From: an uncultured Pelagibacteraceae bacterium
GTDB taxonomy: Bacteria; Pseudomonadota; Alphaproteobacteria; Pelagibacterales; Pelagibacteraceae
Assembly (NCBI GenBank): GCA_902527215.1
Contig: CABZOF010000002.1
Coordinates: 248,001-312,000 of the forward strand
Direction: 5' to 3'
Length of the DNA stretch: 64,000 nt
Shown one piece after another: positions 35,321 through 44,348 of the stretch. How positions within the stretch are numbered: position 1 is the stretch's first letter; each line of letters begins with the position of its first letter. A program made the translations under genes and the position numbers. The notes under the pieces are model-generated. The model saw only the letters and a list, made by a program, of their open reading frames with translations, ran no database searches and was not told where the DNA came from.

Positions 35321-36028
35321 ATGAGAATAAAACTTTATCTAAAATTAATTAAAGATTTTATAAGACTTGGCTATAATTCAGATGGAGTAACAAAAATACC
35401 AAAAATAATATTAAAATCAAAAAAAAAAGGAAATTATTTAGATATAGGCTGCTATCATCCATTTAAAGACTCACATACAGCACTTTTATATAAAAATGGT
35501 TGGCATGGTATCAACATAGATATTTCGAGAGAAAGCATAGATCTTTTTAAAATATTGAGACCAAATGATTTAAACCTTAATATTGGTATATCTTTAAAAA
35601 ATGGTAAACAAAAAGCTTACTTTGAAAAAAAAATTTCAACAGTTTCAAGTTTAGATAAAACCCATATAAAAAAAATTGGTAGAAGAAATAAATTTTTTAG
35701 AAATGTAAATGTATTAACATTAAAAAAAATTAGAGAAATATACGATATTAAAAAATTGGATTTTTTAAAAATGGATTGCGAAAGTCTCGATAGCAAAATT
35801 ATTTTAAAATCAGACTTCAAAAGTTTAAATTGTAAGTTTTTATGTATTGAGCTCTTGCCCCAAGAAGTTTTTGGATGGGAATTTAAGGAACCAAATATAA
35901 AAAAAAAAAATTATTATAAAAATTATTTTGTTAAATCTAATATCTACAAAAAATTAAGTAAAAATTTTAAATTAATATCAAACCACAACTATGCCTTTTT
36001 GTTGAAAAATAAGTCAAATATTATTTAA
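35321..36028 (+). CDS. FkbM-family SAM-dependent methyltransferase-like protein
   Basis: A 235-residue protein with the FkbM methyltransferase core. The SAM-binding motif I is NYLDIGCYHPFKDS near residue 38, followed by LLYKNGWHGINIDIS, LNIGIS near 88, and LDFLKMDCESLDSKIIL near 150, which matches the acidic motif of the family. Such enzymes usually O-methylate sugars or lipids in surface polysaccharides and natural products. It sits at the end of a sugar-import operon, seven bases after the Gfo/Idh gene, so whether it belongs functionally is unclear. Extremely Lys/Asn-rich. Overlaps the convergent EamA gene by 8 bases. Confidence 0.7.
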   Translation: MRIKLYLKLIKDFIRLGYNSDGVTKIPKIILKSKKKGNYLDIGCYHPFKDSHTALLYKNGWHGINIDISRESIDLFKILRPNDLNLNIGISLKNGKQKAYFEKKISTVSSLDKTHIKKIGRRNKFFRNVNVLTLKKIREIYDIKKLDFLKMDCESLDSKIILKSDFKSLNCKFLCIELLPQEVFGWEFKEPNIKKKNYYKNYFVKSNIYKKLSKNFKLISNHNYAFLLKNKSNII

Positions 36029-36905
36029 TTTTTTTTTTCTTTTTTGATCCTTCAACTCTAATAAATAAAACTCCAAAAATTATAATTCCTATAAGTCCTA
36101 TTATTTTACTTATATCTGCAGGCACACCAAAAATTAAAAAATTAATTATGGTTGACCATAGTAGCTGAGAATATTGAAAGTTAGTTACAAAAGATAAATT
36201 TGATAATTGAATCGCATAAATAATTATAAAGTGACTTATGAAACCAAAAATACCCATTGCCACTAACCCTATCCAATAAATATTATTTTCAATTGGTGTC
36301 CAATTAAAAGAAATATAAATAGTAAAAATTAAAGCACCTGTAACAGCGGTATAAAAAACTGCAGAGAAAGGTTCATTGTTCCCGGAAATAAGTTTGGTAA
36401 AGAATTGATAAAGTGCCCAACATAATGGAGGAACTATTGGAAATATTAGTTCAGGTGATAGTATTTTCATACTAGGGCCTAAAGCGTAAACAATTGAACC
36501 AAAACTTAACAGCATTAAAATTATACCTTTGGGAGATAAAATATCTTTTAAAAAGTATGCTGATAATAATGAAACAATTAATGGGGCACTAAAAAAAACC
36601 ACGTATATATCAACTAAATCAAATCTTTGTAATGAGTTAAACATAAAGAATGTTGCTGTCACCATTAATAAAGATCTAACAATTTGAATTTTAAAGTTTC
36701 TTGTTAAATTAAGTTTTGGTTTAAAAAGTAAAAAATAAATACAAAGTGCAATAAAATGGAAAAAAAATCTGCCCCATACTGCTTGTGTAACTGGCATAAC
36801 ATTTCCTAAATATTTTGCAGTTGAGTCCATACAAACAAATAAAAAAAACCCTGAAGCGGACAGAAAAATAACCTTAATTAAGGAAGCTTTTTGATTTTTT
36901 GACAT
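36021..36905 (-). CDS. EamA-family (DMT) transporter
   Basis: A 294-residue inner-membrane protein with about ten hydrophobic segments in two EamA repeats. It shows family positions such as MDSTAKYLG near residue 26, AVWGRFFFHF near 42 and a repeat-two start near 150 (PPLCWALYQFFTKLIS). The C-terminus is a basic KKKKK tail. Length and topology are normal. It runs convergently into the FkbM gene, and the UxaA-family gene lies upstream on the same strand with a 28-base gap, so both could share a transcript. Substrate unknown. Confidence 0.83.
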   Translation of the reverse strand: MSKNQKASLIKVIFLSASGFFLFVCMDSTAKYLGNVMPVTQAVWGRFFFHFIALCIYFLLFKPKLNLTRNFKIQIVRSLLMVTATFFMFNSLQRFDLVDIYVVFFSAPLIVSLLSAYFLKDILSPKGIILMLLSFGSIVYALGPSMKILSPELIFPIVPPLCWALYQFFTKLISGNNEPFSAVFYTAVTGALIFTIYISFNWTPIENNIYWIGLVAMGIFGFISHFIIIYAIQLSNLSFVTNFQYSQLLWSTIINFLIFGVPADISKIIGLIGIIIFGVLFIRVEGSKKKKKIK

Positions 36906-36933
36906 GAAATTTTATGAAAATATAATCAAAAAG

Positions 36934-38439
36934 TTACATTACCACGCCTACTTGCCAAGGATTAAATTCCTCGTCGCCATAGCCATTAATTTCACTTTTC
37001 GATTTATCACCTGAAGCTGTGTTTACAACTATATCAAATATTCTATTTCCAACTTTTTCAATATCTTCTTTTCCTTCAGCTATTGTTCCACAATTTATAT
37101 CCATATCTTCTTCCATTTTTTCATACATCGCAGTATTTGTTGATAATTTTAGACTTGGAACGGGTTTACATCCAAAACATGAACCTCTACCTGTAGTAAA
37201 ACAAATTACATTTGCACCGGAAGCAACTTGACCTGTTACAGACACTGGGTCATACCCTGGAGAGTCCATAAAGTTAAAACCTTTATTTTTTAATGGTTCT
37301 GCATATTCAAGTACATCTTCTAGAATTGATTTACCACCTTTTGCAACTGCACCCAGTGACTTTTCAAGTATGGTAGTTAAACCACCGCGTTTATTCCCAG
37401 GAGCAGGATTGTTATCCATTGTGCTGTTATTAATTGAAGTATAGTTTTTCCACCATTTTAATCTTTCAATTAATTTATCTGCTGTTTCTTGACTGTTTGC
37501 TCTGTTAATTAGAAGATGCTCGGCCCCATAAATTTCAGGAGTTTCAGATAATATTGAACTTCCACCTTTTTTAACTAACAAATCAGCTGCAACACCTAAA
37601 GCTGGATTTGCAGTAATACCCGAGTATCCATCTGAGCCTCCACATTGAAGAGCTAAGGTTAAGTGACTAACAGACTGAGGAGTTCTTTTAATTTTGTTAG
37701 CTTCAGGTAATAAATTTTTTATTTGCGATAGAACCTTTTCTACAATTTTTTTAGTTCCACCTTCGTCCTGAATTGTTAAAAAATGAATTCTATTGTGTTT
37801 TTTTACAGACTCATCAAACAAACTCACTTGAGCACATTCACAACCTAGACCAATAACAAATACATGAGAAAAATTTGGATGGTTCTTAAAACCATCAATT
37901 GTTCTTTGAAACATTTGCATACCCTCACTAACTGTATTCATTCCACATCCAGTTGAGTGTGTAATCGGAACTATGCCATCTATATTTGGATAATCATTTA
38001 GAATGTTAGAATATTTTATTTTTTCAACAATCATTTTTGTAACAGTTGCTGAACAATTAACTGTACTTACGATACCTATATAATTTCTGGTAGCTACTTC
38101 ACCGTTATCTCTTAATATTCCATTAAAAAAGGTATCAACTTTTTCATCAACAATTGTTTTTTTACTTTTTATTTGAAATTTTCTATTAAATTCTTTGAAT
38201 TCTAAATTATGAGAATGAACATGTTCACCTGCGGTAATATTTTTTGATGCAAATCCAATTATCTGATCATATTTAATTATAGGATCACCTTTGTTTATGG
38301 GTTTTAAACAAACTTTGTGTCCAAACGGTATAGGATCAATAGTACTTATCTCTTGACCGTTAATTTTCGTTTTTTCAGGTATAATAAATTGACTTACGCC
38401 TACATTATCATTTTTGTTGAGTACAATTAGACTATTCAT
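36934..38439 (-). CDS. UxaA/GarD-family altronate or galactarate dehydratase
   Basis: A 501-residue sugar-acid dehydratase. The N-terminal SAF-like domain (about 1-95) ends with the characteristic GEHVHSHNLEF. The catalytic region has THSTGCGMN near 160, LGCECAQVS near 200 and LQCGGSDGYSGITANPALG near 265, and a C-terminal block with GRGSCFGCKPVPSLKLSTN near 425. The conserved cysteines fit an iron-dependent enzyme. UxaA (D-altronate) and GarD (galactarate) are the named activities of this family; the domain order and length suit both. It diverges across 47 bases from a pentonate-type dehydratase. Exact substrate unresolved. Confidence 0.85.
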   Translation of the reverse strand: MNSLIVLNKNDNVGVSQFIIPEKTKINGQEISTIDPIPFGHKVCLKPINKGDPIIKYDQIIGFASKNITAGEHVHSHNLEFKEFNRKFQIKSKKTIVDEKVDTFFNGILRDNGEVATRNYIGIVSTVNCSATVTKMIVEKIKYSNILNDYPNIDGIVPITHSTGCGMNTVSEGMQMFQRTIDGFKNHPNFSHVFVIGLGCECAQVSLFDESVKKHNRIHFLTIQDEGGTKKIVEKVLSQIKNLLPEANKIKRTPQSVSHLTLALQCGGSDGYSGITANPALGVAADLLVKKGGSSILSETPEIYGAEHLLINRANSQETADKLIERLKWWKNYTSINNSTMDNNPAPGNKRGGLTTILEKSLGAVAKGGKSILEDVLEYAEPLKNKGFNFMDSPGYDPVSVTGQVASGANVICFTTGRGSCFGCKPVPSLKLSTNTAMYEKMEEDMDINCGTIAEGKEDIEKVGNRIFDIVVNTASGDKSKSEINGYGDEEFNPWQVGVVM

Positions 38440-38486
38440 TTTTAAATTTAGGTTTTATATATCATTATAATATATTTTATTATTTT

Positions 38487-40262
38487 ATGAAAAAAAAGAA
38501 TTTAAGAAGTAAACAATGGTTTGATGATCCTAAAGACCCAGGCATGACAGCCATGTATTTGGAAAGATATTTAAATTATGGACTTACAAGAGAAGAGCTT
38601 CAATCGGGCAATCCAATTATAGGTATTGCACAGTCAGGTAGCGATTTATCTCCATGCAATAGACATTTTTTATCTTTAAGCAAAAGAATTAAAGATGGAA
38701 TTAGAAGAGCAGGCGGTATTCCTATGGAATTTCCTACTCACCCAATCCAAGAAACTGGAAAGAAACCAACTGCAATGTTGGACAGAAATTTATCTTATTT
38801 ATCATTGGTCGAAGTTCTTTATGGATATCCAATCGATGGAGTAATACTTACAACTGGTTGTGATAAAACTACTCCAGCAGCTTTAATGGCCGCTGCTACA
38901 GTAAATATTCCTGCAATTGTTTTATCTGGTGGCCCAATGTTGGATGGAAATTATAAGGGTAAGAAAGCTGGAGCAGGAACCATAATTTGGGAAGCAAGAA
39001 GATTACATGCTAAAGGAGTAATTAATTACGAGGAATTTATGGATATGGCAGCTGCATCTTCACCAAGTCCTGGTCATTGTAATACGATGGGAACAGCTTC
39101 CTCAATGAATTCAGTTGCGGAAGCATTGGGAATGTCTTTACCTGGATGTGCTGTGATACCAGCACCATATCGAGAAAGAGAACAAATTTCTTTTGAGACA
39201 GGATCGAGAATTGTAAATATGGTTCACGAAGATTTAACTCCTTCAAAAATTATGACAAAGAAAGCTTTTGAAAATGCAGTTGTAGTTGCTAGTGCTATAG
39301 GTGCATCAAGTAATTGTACTACTCATCTAATTGCAATTGCAAAACACATGGGTGTAAAATTCGATTTATCCAATTGGCAAAAGCTTGGACACAAAATTCC
39401 TTTATTAGCAAACTGCCAACCAGCTGGAGAGCATTTGATGGAAGGTTTTTACAGAGCTGGAGGTATACCTGCAATCATGAAAGAATTAATGAAGCATAAA
39501 AAAATCCACCAAAACTTAATAACTGTGACAGGAAAAACAATTGCTCAAAACTTAAGAAAAAAAATCAATGTCGATAGAGATGTTATAAAAACTTTCAAAG
39601 ATAATTTAACTGATAAGGCTGGGTTTCTAGTTATGAAAGGTAATTTCTTTTCTTCAGCAATCATGAAAACTTCAGTTGTTAGTAAAGAATTTAGGGAAAG
39701 ATATTTATCAAATCCTAAGCACCCTAATGTTTTTAAAGGTAAAGCAGTAGTTTTTGAGGGTCCAGAGGATTATCACCATAGGATTAATAGTAAGAAGTTA
39801 AATATAGATGAAAATTCAATTTTAATAATAAGAGGTTGTGGACCTGTTGGCTACCCTGGTTCTGCTGAGGTGGTTAATATGCAACCACCTGATAGACTAC
39901 TTAAAAAAGGCATTAATGCACTTCCAACTCTTGGAGATGGAAGACAGAGTGGTACCTCTGAAAGCCCATCTATTCTTCATGTATCACCAGAATCTGCTGT
40001 CGGCGGTGATTTAGCTATTGTTAAGACGGGGGATAAAATGACAATAGATCTAAATAAAAGAAGAGTTGATCTTCAAATAGCAAAATTAGAATTTATTAAA
40101 AGAAGAAAAAAGAAAAAGATAAAGAAACTTACAAATCAAACACCGTGGCAAGAAATATCTAGATCAAATGTTGGTCAACTTGAAGACGGTGCATGTATTA
40201 TGTCAAGAGATCAGTACTTAGATATCACTAAAACAAAAGGAGTTCTAAGAAACTCTCATTAG
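38487..40262 (+). CDS. IlvD/Edd-family sugar-acid dehydratase (arabonate/xylonate type)
   Basis: A 591-residue iron-sulfur dehydratase. The three cluster-binding cysteines are visible in SDLSPCNRH near residue 57, TTGCDKTTPA near 125 and PGHCNTMGTASSMN near 197. The Mg/substrate segments are TTHLIAIAKHMG near 280 and a C-terminal GDGRQSGTSESPS near 500 with the catalytic serine. SPGHCNTMGTASSMN and the RKQWFDDP-like N-terminus (here RSKQWFDDP) are characteristic of L-arabonate/D-xylonate dehydratases rather than IlvD of branched-chain synthesis. The product would be a 2-keto-3-deoxy acid. It is directly followed by a hydroxyacid dehydrogenase with no gap. Confidence 0.88.
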   Translation: MKKKNLRSKQWFDDPKDPGMTAMYLERYLNYGLTREELQSGNPIIGIAQSGSDLSPCNRHFLSLSKRIKDGIRRAGGIPMEFPTHPIQETGKKPTAMLDRNLSYLSLVEVLYGYPIDGVILTTGCDKTTPAALMAAATVNIPAIVLSGGPMLDGNYKGKKAGAGTIIWEARRLHAKGVINYEEFMDMAAASSPSPGHCNTMGTASSMNSVAEALGMSLPGCAVIPAPYREREQISFETGSRIVNMVHEDLTPSKIMTKKAFENAVVVASAIGASSNCTTHLIAIAKHMGVKFDLSNWQKLGHKIPLLANCQPAGEHLMEGFYRAGGIPAIMKELMKHKKIHQNLITVTGKTIAQNLRKKINVDRDVIKTFKDNLTDKAGFLVMKGNFFSSAIMKTSVVSKEFRERYLSNPKHPNVFKGKAVVFEGPEDYHHRINSKKLNIDENSILIIRGCGPVGYPGSAEVVNMQPPDRLLKKGINALPTLGDGRQSGTSESPSILHVSPESAVGGDLAIVKTGDKMTIDLNKRRVDLQIAKLEFIKRRKKKKIKKLTNQTPWQEISRSNVGQLEDGACIMSRDQYLDITKTKGVLRNSH

Positions 40263-41231
40263 ATGAAACCAAAAATTTTAGTTTCTCGAAAAATTTCTGA
40301 TGGCGCTGAAGAAATATTAAAAAAAGAATTTGATGTAACTCTTAATTTAGAAGACAAACCTTACACATACGAGGAATTAATAAAACTTGCTAATGAGTAT
40401 GATGGTTTAATCTCTACTAGTTTTGATAAATTAGATAAAAATTTTTTTGATAGTTTAAATGGAAAATTAAAAATTATTGGTCATGTTGGAGTTGGATATG
40501 ACAATATTCATACACAATCAGCTAAAGAAAAAAATATCAAAGTTTCAAATACACCAAATGTATTAAATGATGCTGTAGCAGAAATAACAATTCTTTTAAT
40601 TTTAGCATCATCCAGAAGAATTGGTGAGGCTTATAATTTAGTTAAGTCCAATACTTGGAAAGATCATAGACCAGATATAACTAAATTAATGGTTGGTAAT
40701 GAAATTACTGGAAAAACTTTAGGTATAATCGGCATGGGAAGGATTGGGCAAATAGTTGCAGATAGGGCTAGAGCGTTTAAAATGAAAATAGTTTATTACA
40801 ATAGAAATAAGTTATCTAATGATTTAGAAAAAGATGCAACTTATTATCCCGATTTAAAATCAATGCTTCCAAATTGTGATTATATAAGTTTACATACTCC
40901 TGCTACTCCGGAAACAAAAAATATAATCAATTCAGAAACCTTAAAATTATTTCCAAAACATTCAGTATTTATAAATACATCAAGAGGATCAACTGTGGAT
41001 GACGATGCACTAATAGAGGCTTTGAAAAACAAAGAAATTTATGGTGCTGGACTTGATGTATTTAATAATGAACCAAATCTAGATAAAAGATATTTAGAAT
41101 TAGAAAATTGTTTTGTCTTACCTCATGTTGGTAGTGCGACACATGAAACTAGATTAGCAATGAGCATGTTAGCAGTTAATAATTTAAAGTGTTTTTTTTC
41201 AAATAAACCACTGCTTTCAGAAGTGGTTTAA
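40263..41231 (+). CDS. D-2-hydroxyacid dehydrogenase (glyoxylate/hydroxypyruvate reductase-like)
   Basis: A 322-residue NAD(P)-dependent enzyme. GHVGVGYDNIH lies near residue 77, GMGRIGQIVADRA near 155, the catalytic Arg in NTSRGSTVDD near 240, Glu in DVFNNEP near 268 and His in LPHVGSATHE near 288. Features resemble GyaR/GhrB, which reduce glyoxylate or hydroxypyruvate and related 2-oxoacids. It starts on the base after the dehydratase stop. A short hairpin spans its own stop codon (41205-41229). In a sugar-acid operon it may handle glyoxylate, hydroxypyruvate or a keto-deoxy acid. Confidence 0.86.
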   Translation: MKPKILVSRKISDGAEEILKKEFDVTLNLEDKPYTYEELIKLANEYDGLISTSFDKLDKNFFDSLNGKLKIIGHVGVGYDNIHTQSAKEKNIKVSNTPNVLNDAVAEITILLILASSRRIGEAYNLVKSNTWKDHRPDITKLMVGNEITGKTLGIIGMGRIGQIVADRARAFKMKIVYYNRNKLSNDLEKDATYYPDLKSMLPNCDYISLHTPATPETKNIINSETLKLFPKHSVFINTSRGSTVDDDALIEALKNKEIYGAGLDVFNNEPNLDKRYLELENCFVLPHVGSATHETRLAMSMLAVNNLKCFFSNKPLLSEVV

Positions 41232-41298
41232 TATTCGACTGAAGGTTGTAACATTAAAATTATATATATATTATATATAAACAAATTCTTTCTTTTAT

Positions 41299-41327
41299 TT
41301 GAAATCTTTTTCTCTTTGTGTTTAAAT
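41299..41327 (+). promoter_or_regulatory. Candidate sigma70 promoter of the TRAP operon
   Basis: TTGAAA (41299-41304) and TTAAAT (41322-41327), the latter with an upstream TGTG, are separated by 17 bases, 29 bases before the start of the TRAP binding-protein gene in a 125-base gap. Confidence 0.35.
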
Positions 41328-41356
41328 TTAGGTAATAACACAACTGAGAGGAAATA

Positions 41357-42373
41357 ATGTTAAAATTAATAACAAAACTAACAGCTGCTATTGCTGTAGT
41401 ATCTATTGCTTTATTTGGTTCTGCTCACGCAAAAACTCTTAAAATAGAAACTCACTTTACAGCTAGTTCACCAAATGGTGAAGTTGCAGCTCAATTTGCT
41501 AAGAATGTAGAAAAGTTCTCTGGGGGAAGCTTAAAAGTACAAATGTTCTATTCGTCATCTGTAACAGGTAAGTCTGCTGAGGTATTTAACTCTGCACAAA
41601 CTGGAATTATTGACTGTGATATGACAGGTGCTGGTTATCAAACTGGTAAAAATGCTGCATTCCAATTTGCAGGAGATGTAATGGGTGGATATGATAACCC
41701 ATATCAACAATACGAATTCTTGAATTTCCCAGGAGCTCAAGAAGCTGTAGATGCACTTTATAATAAATACGGAATGACATTAATTGGTTGGTGGATACCA
41801 GGTCACGAGTCTTTAATTTCAAGCAGACCAATTCCAGATGTTGCTTCACTAAAAGACTTTAAATTTAGATCACCTCCAGGAATGGAAAGTATGATCTTTA
41901 CAGCATTAGGAGCTAAACCAATTGTTATGGATTTTGGTGAAGTTCCAACTGCTTTACAAACTGGTCTAATCGACGGGGCTGACTATTCATCATTAGCTAC
42001 AAACTATGCTGGTGGACACTATGAGCAAAACAAATATGCTACATATCCAGGTTTCCACTCTATGCCAGCTGACCACCTAGCTTGTAACACAAAAGTTTGG
42101 AATAAGTTAAAGCCTCATGAACAAGGTGCAATGTTAGCTGCAATAGAAATCTGTGGTAGAACTATCACTAGCTTAGTTGAAAGAAAAAACGCAGAAGCTG
42201 TAAAAGCTTTAAATGAGATGGGCGTTACTCTTCATGATTGGTCTAGAGAAGACAGACTTAAATTCAGACAAGCCGCACTTGGTGCTTGGGAAGAATGGAA
42301 GAAAAAGTCTCCAGAAGCTGCTGCTCTTATAGAGATACACAAAGCTTACATGAAAGCTAACGGTATCCTATAA
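41357..42373 (+). CDS. TRAP transporter substrate-binding protein (DctP family)
   Basis: A 338-residue periplasmic protein with a signal peptide of about 25 residues ending near SAHAK. The mature start KTLKIETHFTASSPNG and the DctP pattern follow, including FSGGSLKVQMF near 55, FKFRSPPGMES near 170 (containing the carboxylate-binding Arg), and VPTALQTGLIDGADYS near 200. The pattern is close to TakP-type proteins that bind 2-oxoacids, sometimes as dimers. A GAGAGGAAA ribosome binding site precedes it. Downstream genes suggest a sugar acid or uronate ligand. Confidence 0.92.
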   Translation: MLKLITKLTAAIAVVSIALFGSAHAKTLKIETHFTASSPNGEVAAQFAKNVEKFSGGSLKVQMFYSSSVTGKSAEVFNSAQTGIIDCDMTGAGYQTGKNAAFQFAGDVMGGYDNPYQQYEFLNFPGAQEAVDALYNKYGMTLIGWWIPGHESLISSRPIPDVASLKDFKFRSPPGMESMIFTALGAKPIVMDFGEVPTALQTGLIDGADYSSLATNYAGGHYEQNKYATYPGFHSMPADHLACNTKVWNKLKPHEQGAMLAAIEICGRTITSLVERKNAEAVKALNEMGVTLHDWSREDRLKFRQAALGAWEEWKKKSPEAAALIEIHKAYMKANGIL

Positions 42374-42395
42374 TAAAAAGCACTAAACAAAATAT

Positions 42396-42435
42396 AGAAG
42401 GGCCTGAAATAGGCCCTTCTTATAAATTTTTTTTT
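42396..42435 (+). terminator. Terminator-like hairpin between the TRAP binding protein and DctQ genes
   Basis: A perfect 10-base-pair stem (42396-42405 with 42411-42420) and 5-base loop is followed, after six bases, by a run of nine Ts. It would reduce transcription of the membrane genes relative to the binding protein. The T-run is displaced, so termination may be partial. Confidence 0.75.
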
Positions 42436-42439
42436 GCAA

Positions 42440-43024
42440 ATGAGTGATAAAGAAATACAAGATAAGCAATTACAAGAGCAAAATGAAAAAGTTGCAAGCA
42501 AAGATGATTTTCCAATAAATTGGATTGATAGAATTTCATTATTTTTAAGCCACACAATTAAGTATTTAATCCCTGTTATAGTAATCGTAATGATGTATGA
42601 AATTTTTATGAGGTACGTGCTATTTAAGCCAACATTATGGGCTAATGAATTATGTTTATGGTTGGCAGGTGTTTGTTATTTAGTTGGTGGAATATATGCC
42701 ACAAGACTTAGAAGTCATATCAGAATTGTTTTATTATATGACTATGTAAGTAGGCCAACTCAGCGTATTTTTGATCTAATTAGTACTGTTATTATTGTAA
42801 CTTTTGCAGCTGCCGTAATTTATGGAGGAATGGAGGATGCATATAGATCATTTATAAATTGGGAAAGATTTGCAACTTATTGGGATCCACCAATTCCTGC
42901 AACCATGAAGCCACTCACGCTTATTTGTATATTTCTTATAGCGTTACAATCAATAAATAATTTAATTATTGATTGGAAAAATCCTAAAGAAAAACAGTAC
43001 CAACCTGCTAAAGATTTAAAATAA
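42440..43024 (+). CDS. TRAP transporter small membrane subunit (DctQ family)
   Basis: A 194-residue inner-membrane protein with four hydrophobic segments from about residue 30 onward. The DctQ hallmarks VIVMMYEIFMRYVLF and LWANELCLWLAGVCYLVGG lie near residues 48-90. The extended hydrophilic N-terminus (about 25 residues, Gln/Glu/Lys-rich) is longer than common. An in-frame TTG occurs at 42434, but the ATG at 42440 is preferred. It lies just behind the T-run of the preceding hairpin, so the hairpin almost touches its initiation region. DctM follows after one base. Confidence 0.88.
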   Translation: MSDKEIQDKQLQEQNEKVASKDDFPINWIDRISLFLSHTIKYLIPVIVIVMMYEIFMRYVLFKPTLWANELCLWLAGVCYLVGGIYATRLRSHIRIVLLYDYVSRPTQRIFDLISTVIIVTFAAAVIYGGMEDAYRSFINWERFATYWDPPIPATMKPLTLICIFLIALQSINNLIIDWKNPKEKQYQPAKDLK

Positions 43025-43025
43025 A

Positions 43026-44348
43026 ATGGAATTTGAGATAGGTACACTCTCGATAATACTAATAGTAGGACTATTAGCATTGATATCAATAGGTGTGCCT
43101 ATGGGTTTTGCTTCAGGTTTTATGGGAGCAGTGCTTGTATTTTTATATATAGGTGAACATGCTTTAGGAATTTTGCTTTCAAGATATTATTCTCTTGTTG
43201 TTACTTACTCATTCTTATCGGTACCATTATTTATATTCATGGCCTCCTTACTTGAACGCTCGAATATTGCAAGAGACTTGTACGATGCATTAAATGCTTG
43301 GTTAAGAAAAACTAGAGGTGGAGTAGGTGTAGTAACAGCAATCATGGCAACAATCATGGCAGCGATGAGTGGAATTATTGGAGGAGAGATAGTTTTATTG
43401 GGACTGATTGCACTGCCCCAGATGTTGAGATTGAAATATGATCAAGATATGTCGATAGGTATCATTTGTGCATCGGGTTCTTTAGGAACAATGATCCCAC
43501 CATCTATTGTTTTAATTATTTATGGACTAACAACAGAAACTTCAATTACCATGTTGTTTCAAGAAGCAATCGTTCCTGGTCTAATGATATCCGGTTTAAT
43601 AATTACATACATTCTTATTCGAACAAGAATACAACCTCATCTTGCACCACTAAGTGACGAACCAGCTTTAACTTTAAAAGAAAAGATGTCATATCTTCCT
43701 GGTCTTTTACCACCTATTGGTATTGTAATAATTGTTTTAGGATCAATTTATTCTGGTATGACTGGCATTACAGAAGCAGCTGGTATGGGTGTAGTTGCAA
43801 CGCTAATTATAATAGCTGCCAGAAAAGAGTTAACATGGTTTTTGTTTAAAGATGCACTTGTAAGAACTTTTAAAGCTTCAGGAACTATATTAACAATTAC
43901 TTTTGGTGCTACAGTTTTAGCAGGAGCCTATTCTCTTGCAGGAGGACCTACTTATGTTGCTGAAACAATTTTAGCCTACGATTTAAAGCCAATGTATCTA
44001 ATTTTTATGATGCAAATAATGTTTTTAATAATGGGTGCTTTCATGGATTGGGTTGGAATAGTTCTATTAGCAATGCCAGTTTTTTTACCAATAGTACTAG
44101 CTCTGGGTTTTGATCCTATTTGGTTTGGAATACTATTCTGTGTAAATATGCAAGTTTCATTTTTAAGCCCACCATTTGGTCCTGCAGCATTCTATTTAAA
44201 ATCAGTTGCTCCACCACACATTTCACTAACTGATATTTTCAGAGGTTTTGCACCATTTATAGTAATTCAATTGATTGTTTTGGCTTGTGTTATGTTCTTT
44301 CCAGAAGCGATGACGCAAAACTTCCACGATTTTGTTCCTAGAAAATAA
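43026..44348 (+). CDS. TRAP transporter large membrane subunit (DctM family)
   Basis: A 440-residue sodium-coupled translocation subunit with about twelve hydrophobic segments. Family landmarks are IGVPMGFASGFMG near residue 22, FLSVPLFIFMASLLERSNIA near 63, IMAAMSGIIGGEIVLLGLIALPQM near 110, the GSLGTMIPPSIVLIIYG region near 150 and the C-terminal MQVSFLSPPFGPAAFYLK block. Length and motifs are normal. Its stop overlaps the ATG of the GarR-like dehydrogenase (TAATG), tying uptake to catabolism. Confidence 0.94.
   Translation: MEFEIGTLSIILIVGLLALISIGVPMGFASGFMGAVLVFLYIGEHALGILLSRYYSLVVTYSFLSVPLFIFMASLLERSNIARDLYDALNAWLRKTRGGVGVVTAIMATIMAAMSGIIGGEIVLLGLIALPQMLRLKYDQDMSIGIICASGSLGTMIPPSIVLIIYGLTTETSITMLFQEAIVPGLMISGLIITYILIRTRIQPHLAPLSDEPALTLKEKMSYLPGLLPPIGIVIIVLGSIYSGMTGITEAAGMGVVATLIIIAARKELTWFLFKDALVRTFKASGTILTITFGATVLAGAYSLAGGPTYVAETILAYDLKPMYLIFMMQIMFLIMGAFMDWVGIVLLAMPVFLPIVLALGFDPIWFGILFCVNMQVSFLSPPFGPAAFYLKSVAPPHISLTDIFRGFAPFIVIQLIVLACVMFFPEAMTQNFHDFVPRK

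Noticed and set aside
41205-41229. 8-bp hairpin spanning the stop codon of the hydroxyacid dehydrogenase
   Set aside because: No U-run follows and the 9-base loop is large; could be chance in AT-rich coding DNA. Noted in the gene entry only.
41250-41282. AT-only alternating repeat before the TRAP operon
   Set aside because: Short TATA-type low-complexity tract expected at this base composition; no repeat unit structure beyond that.
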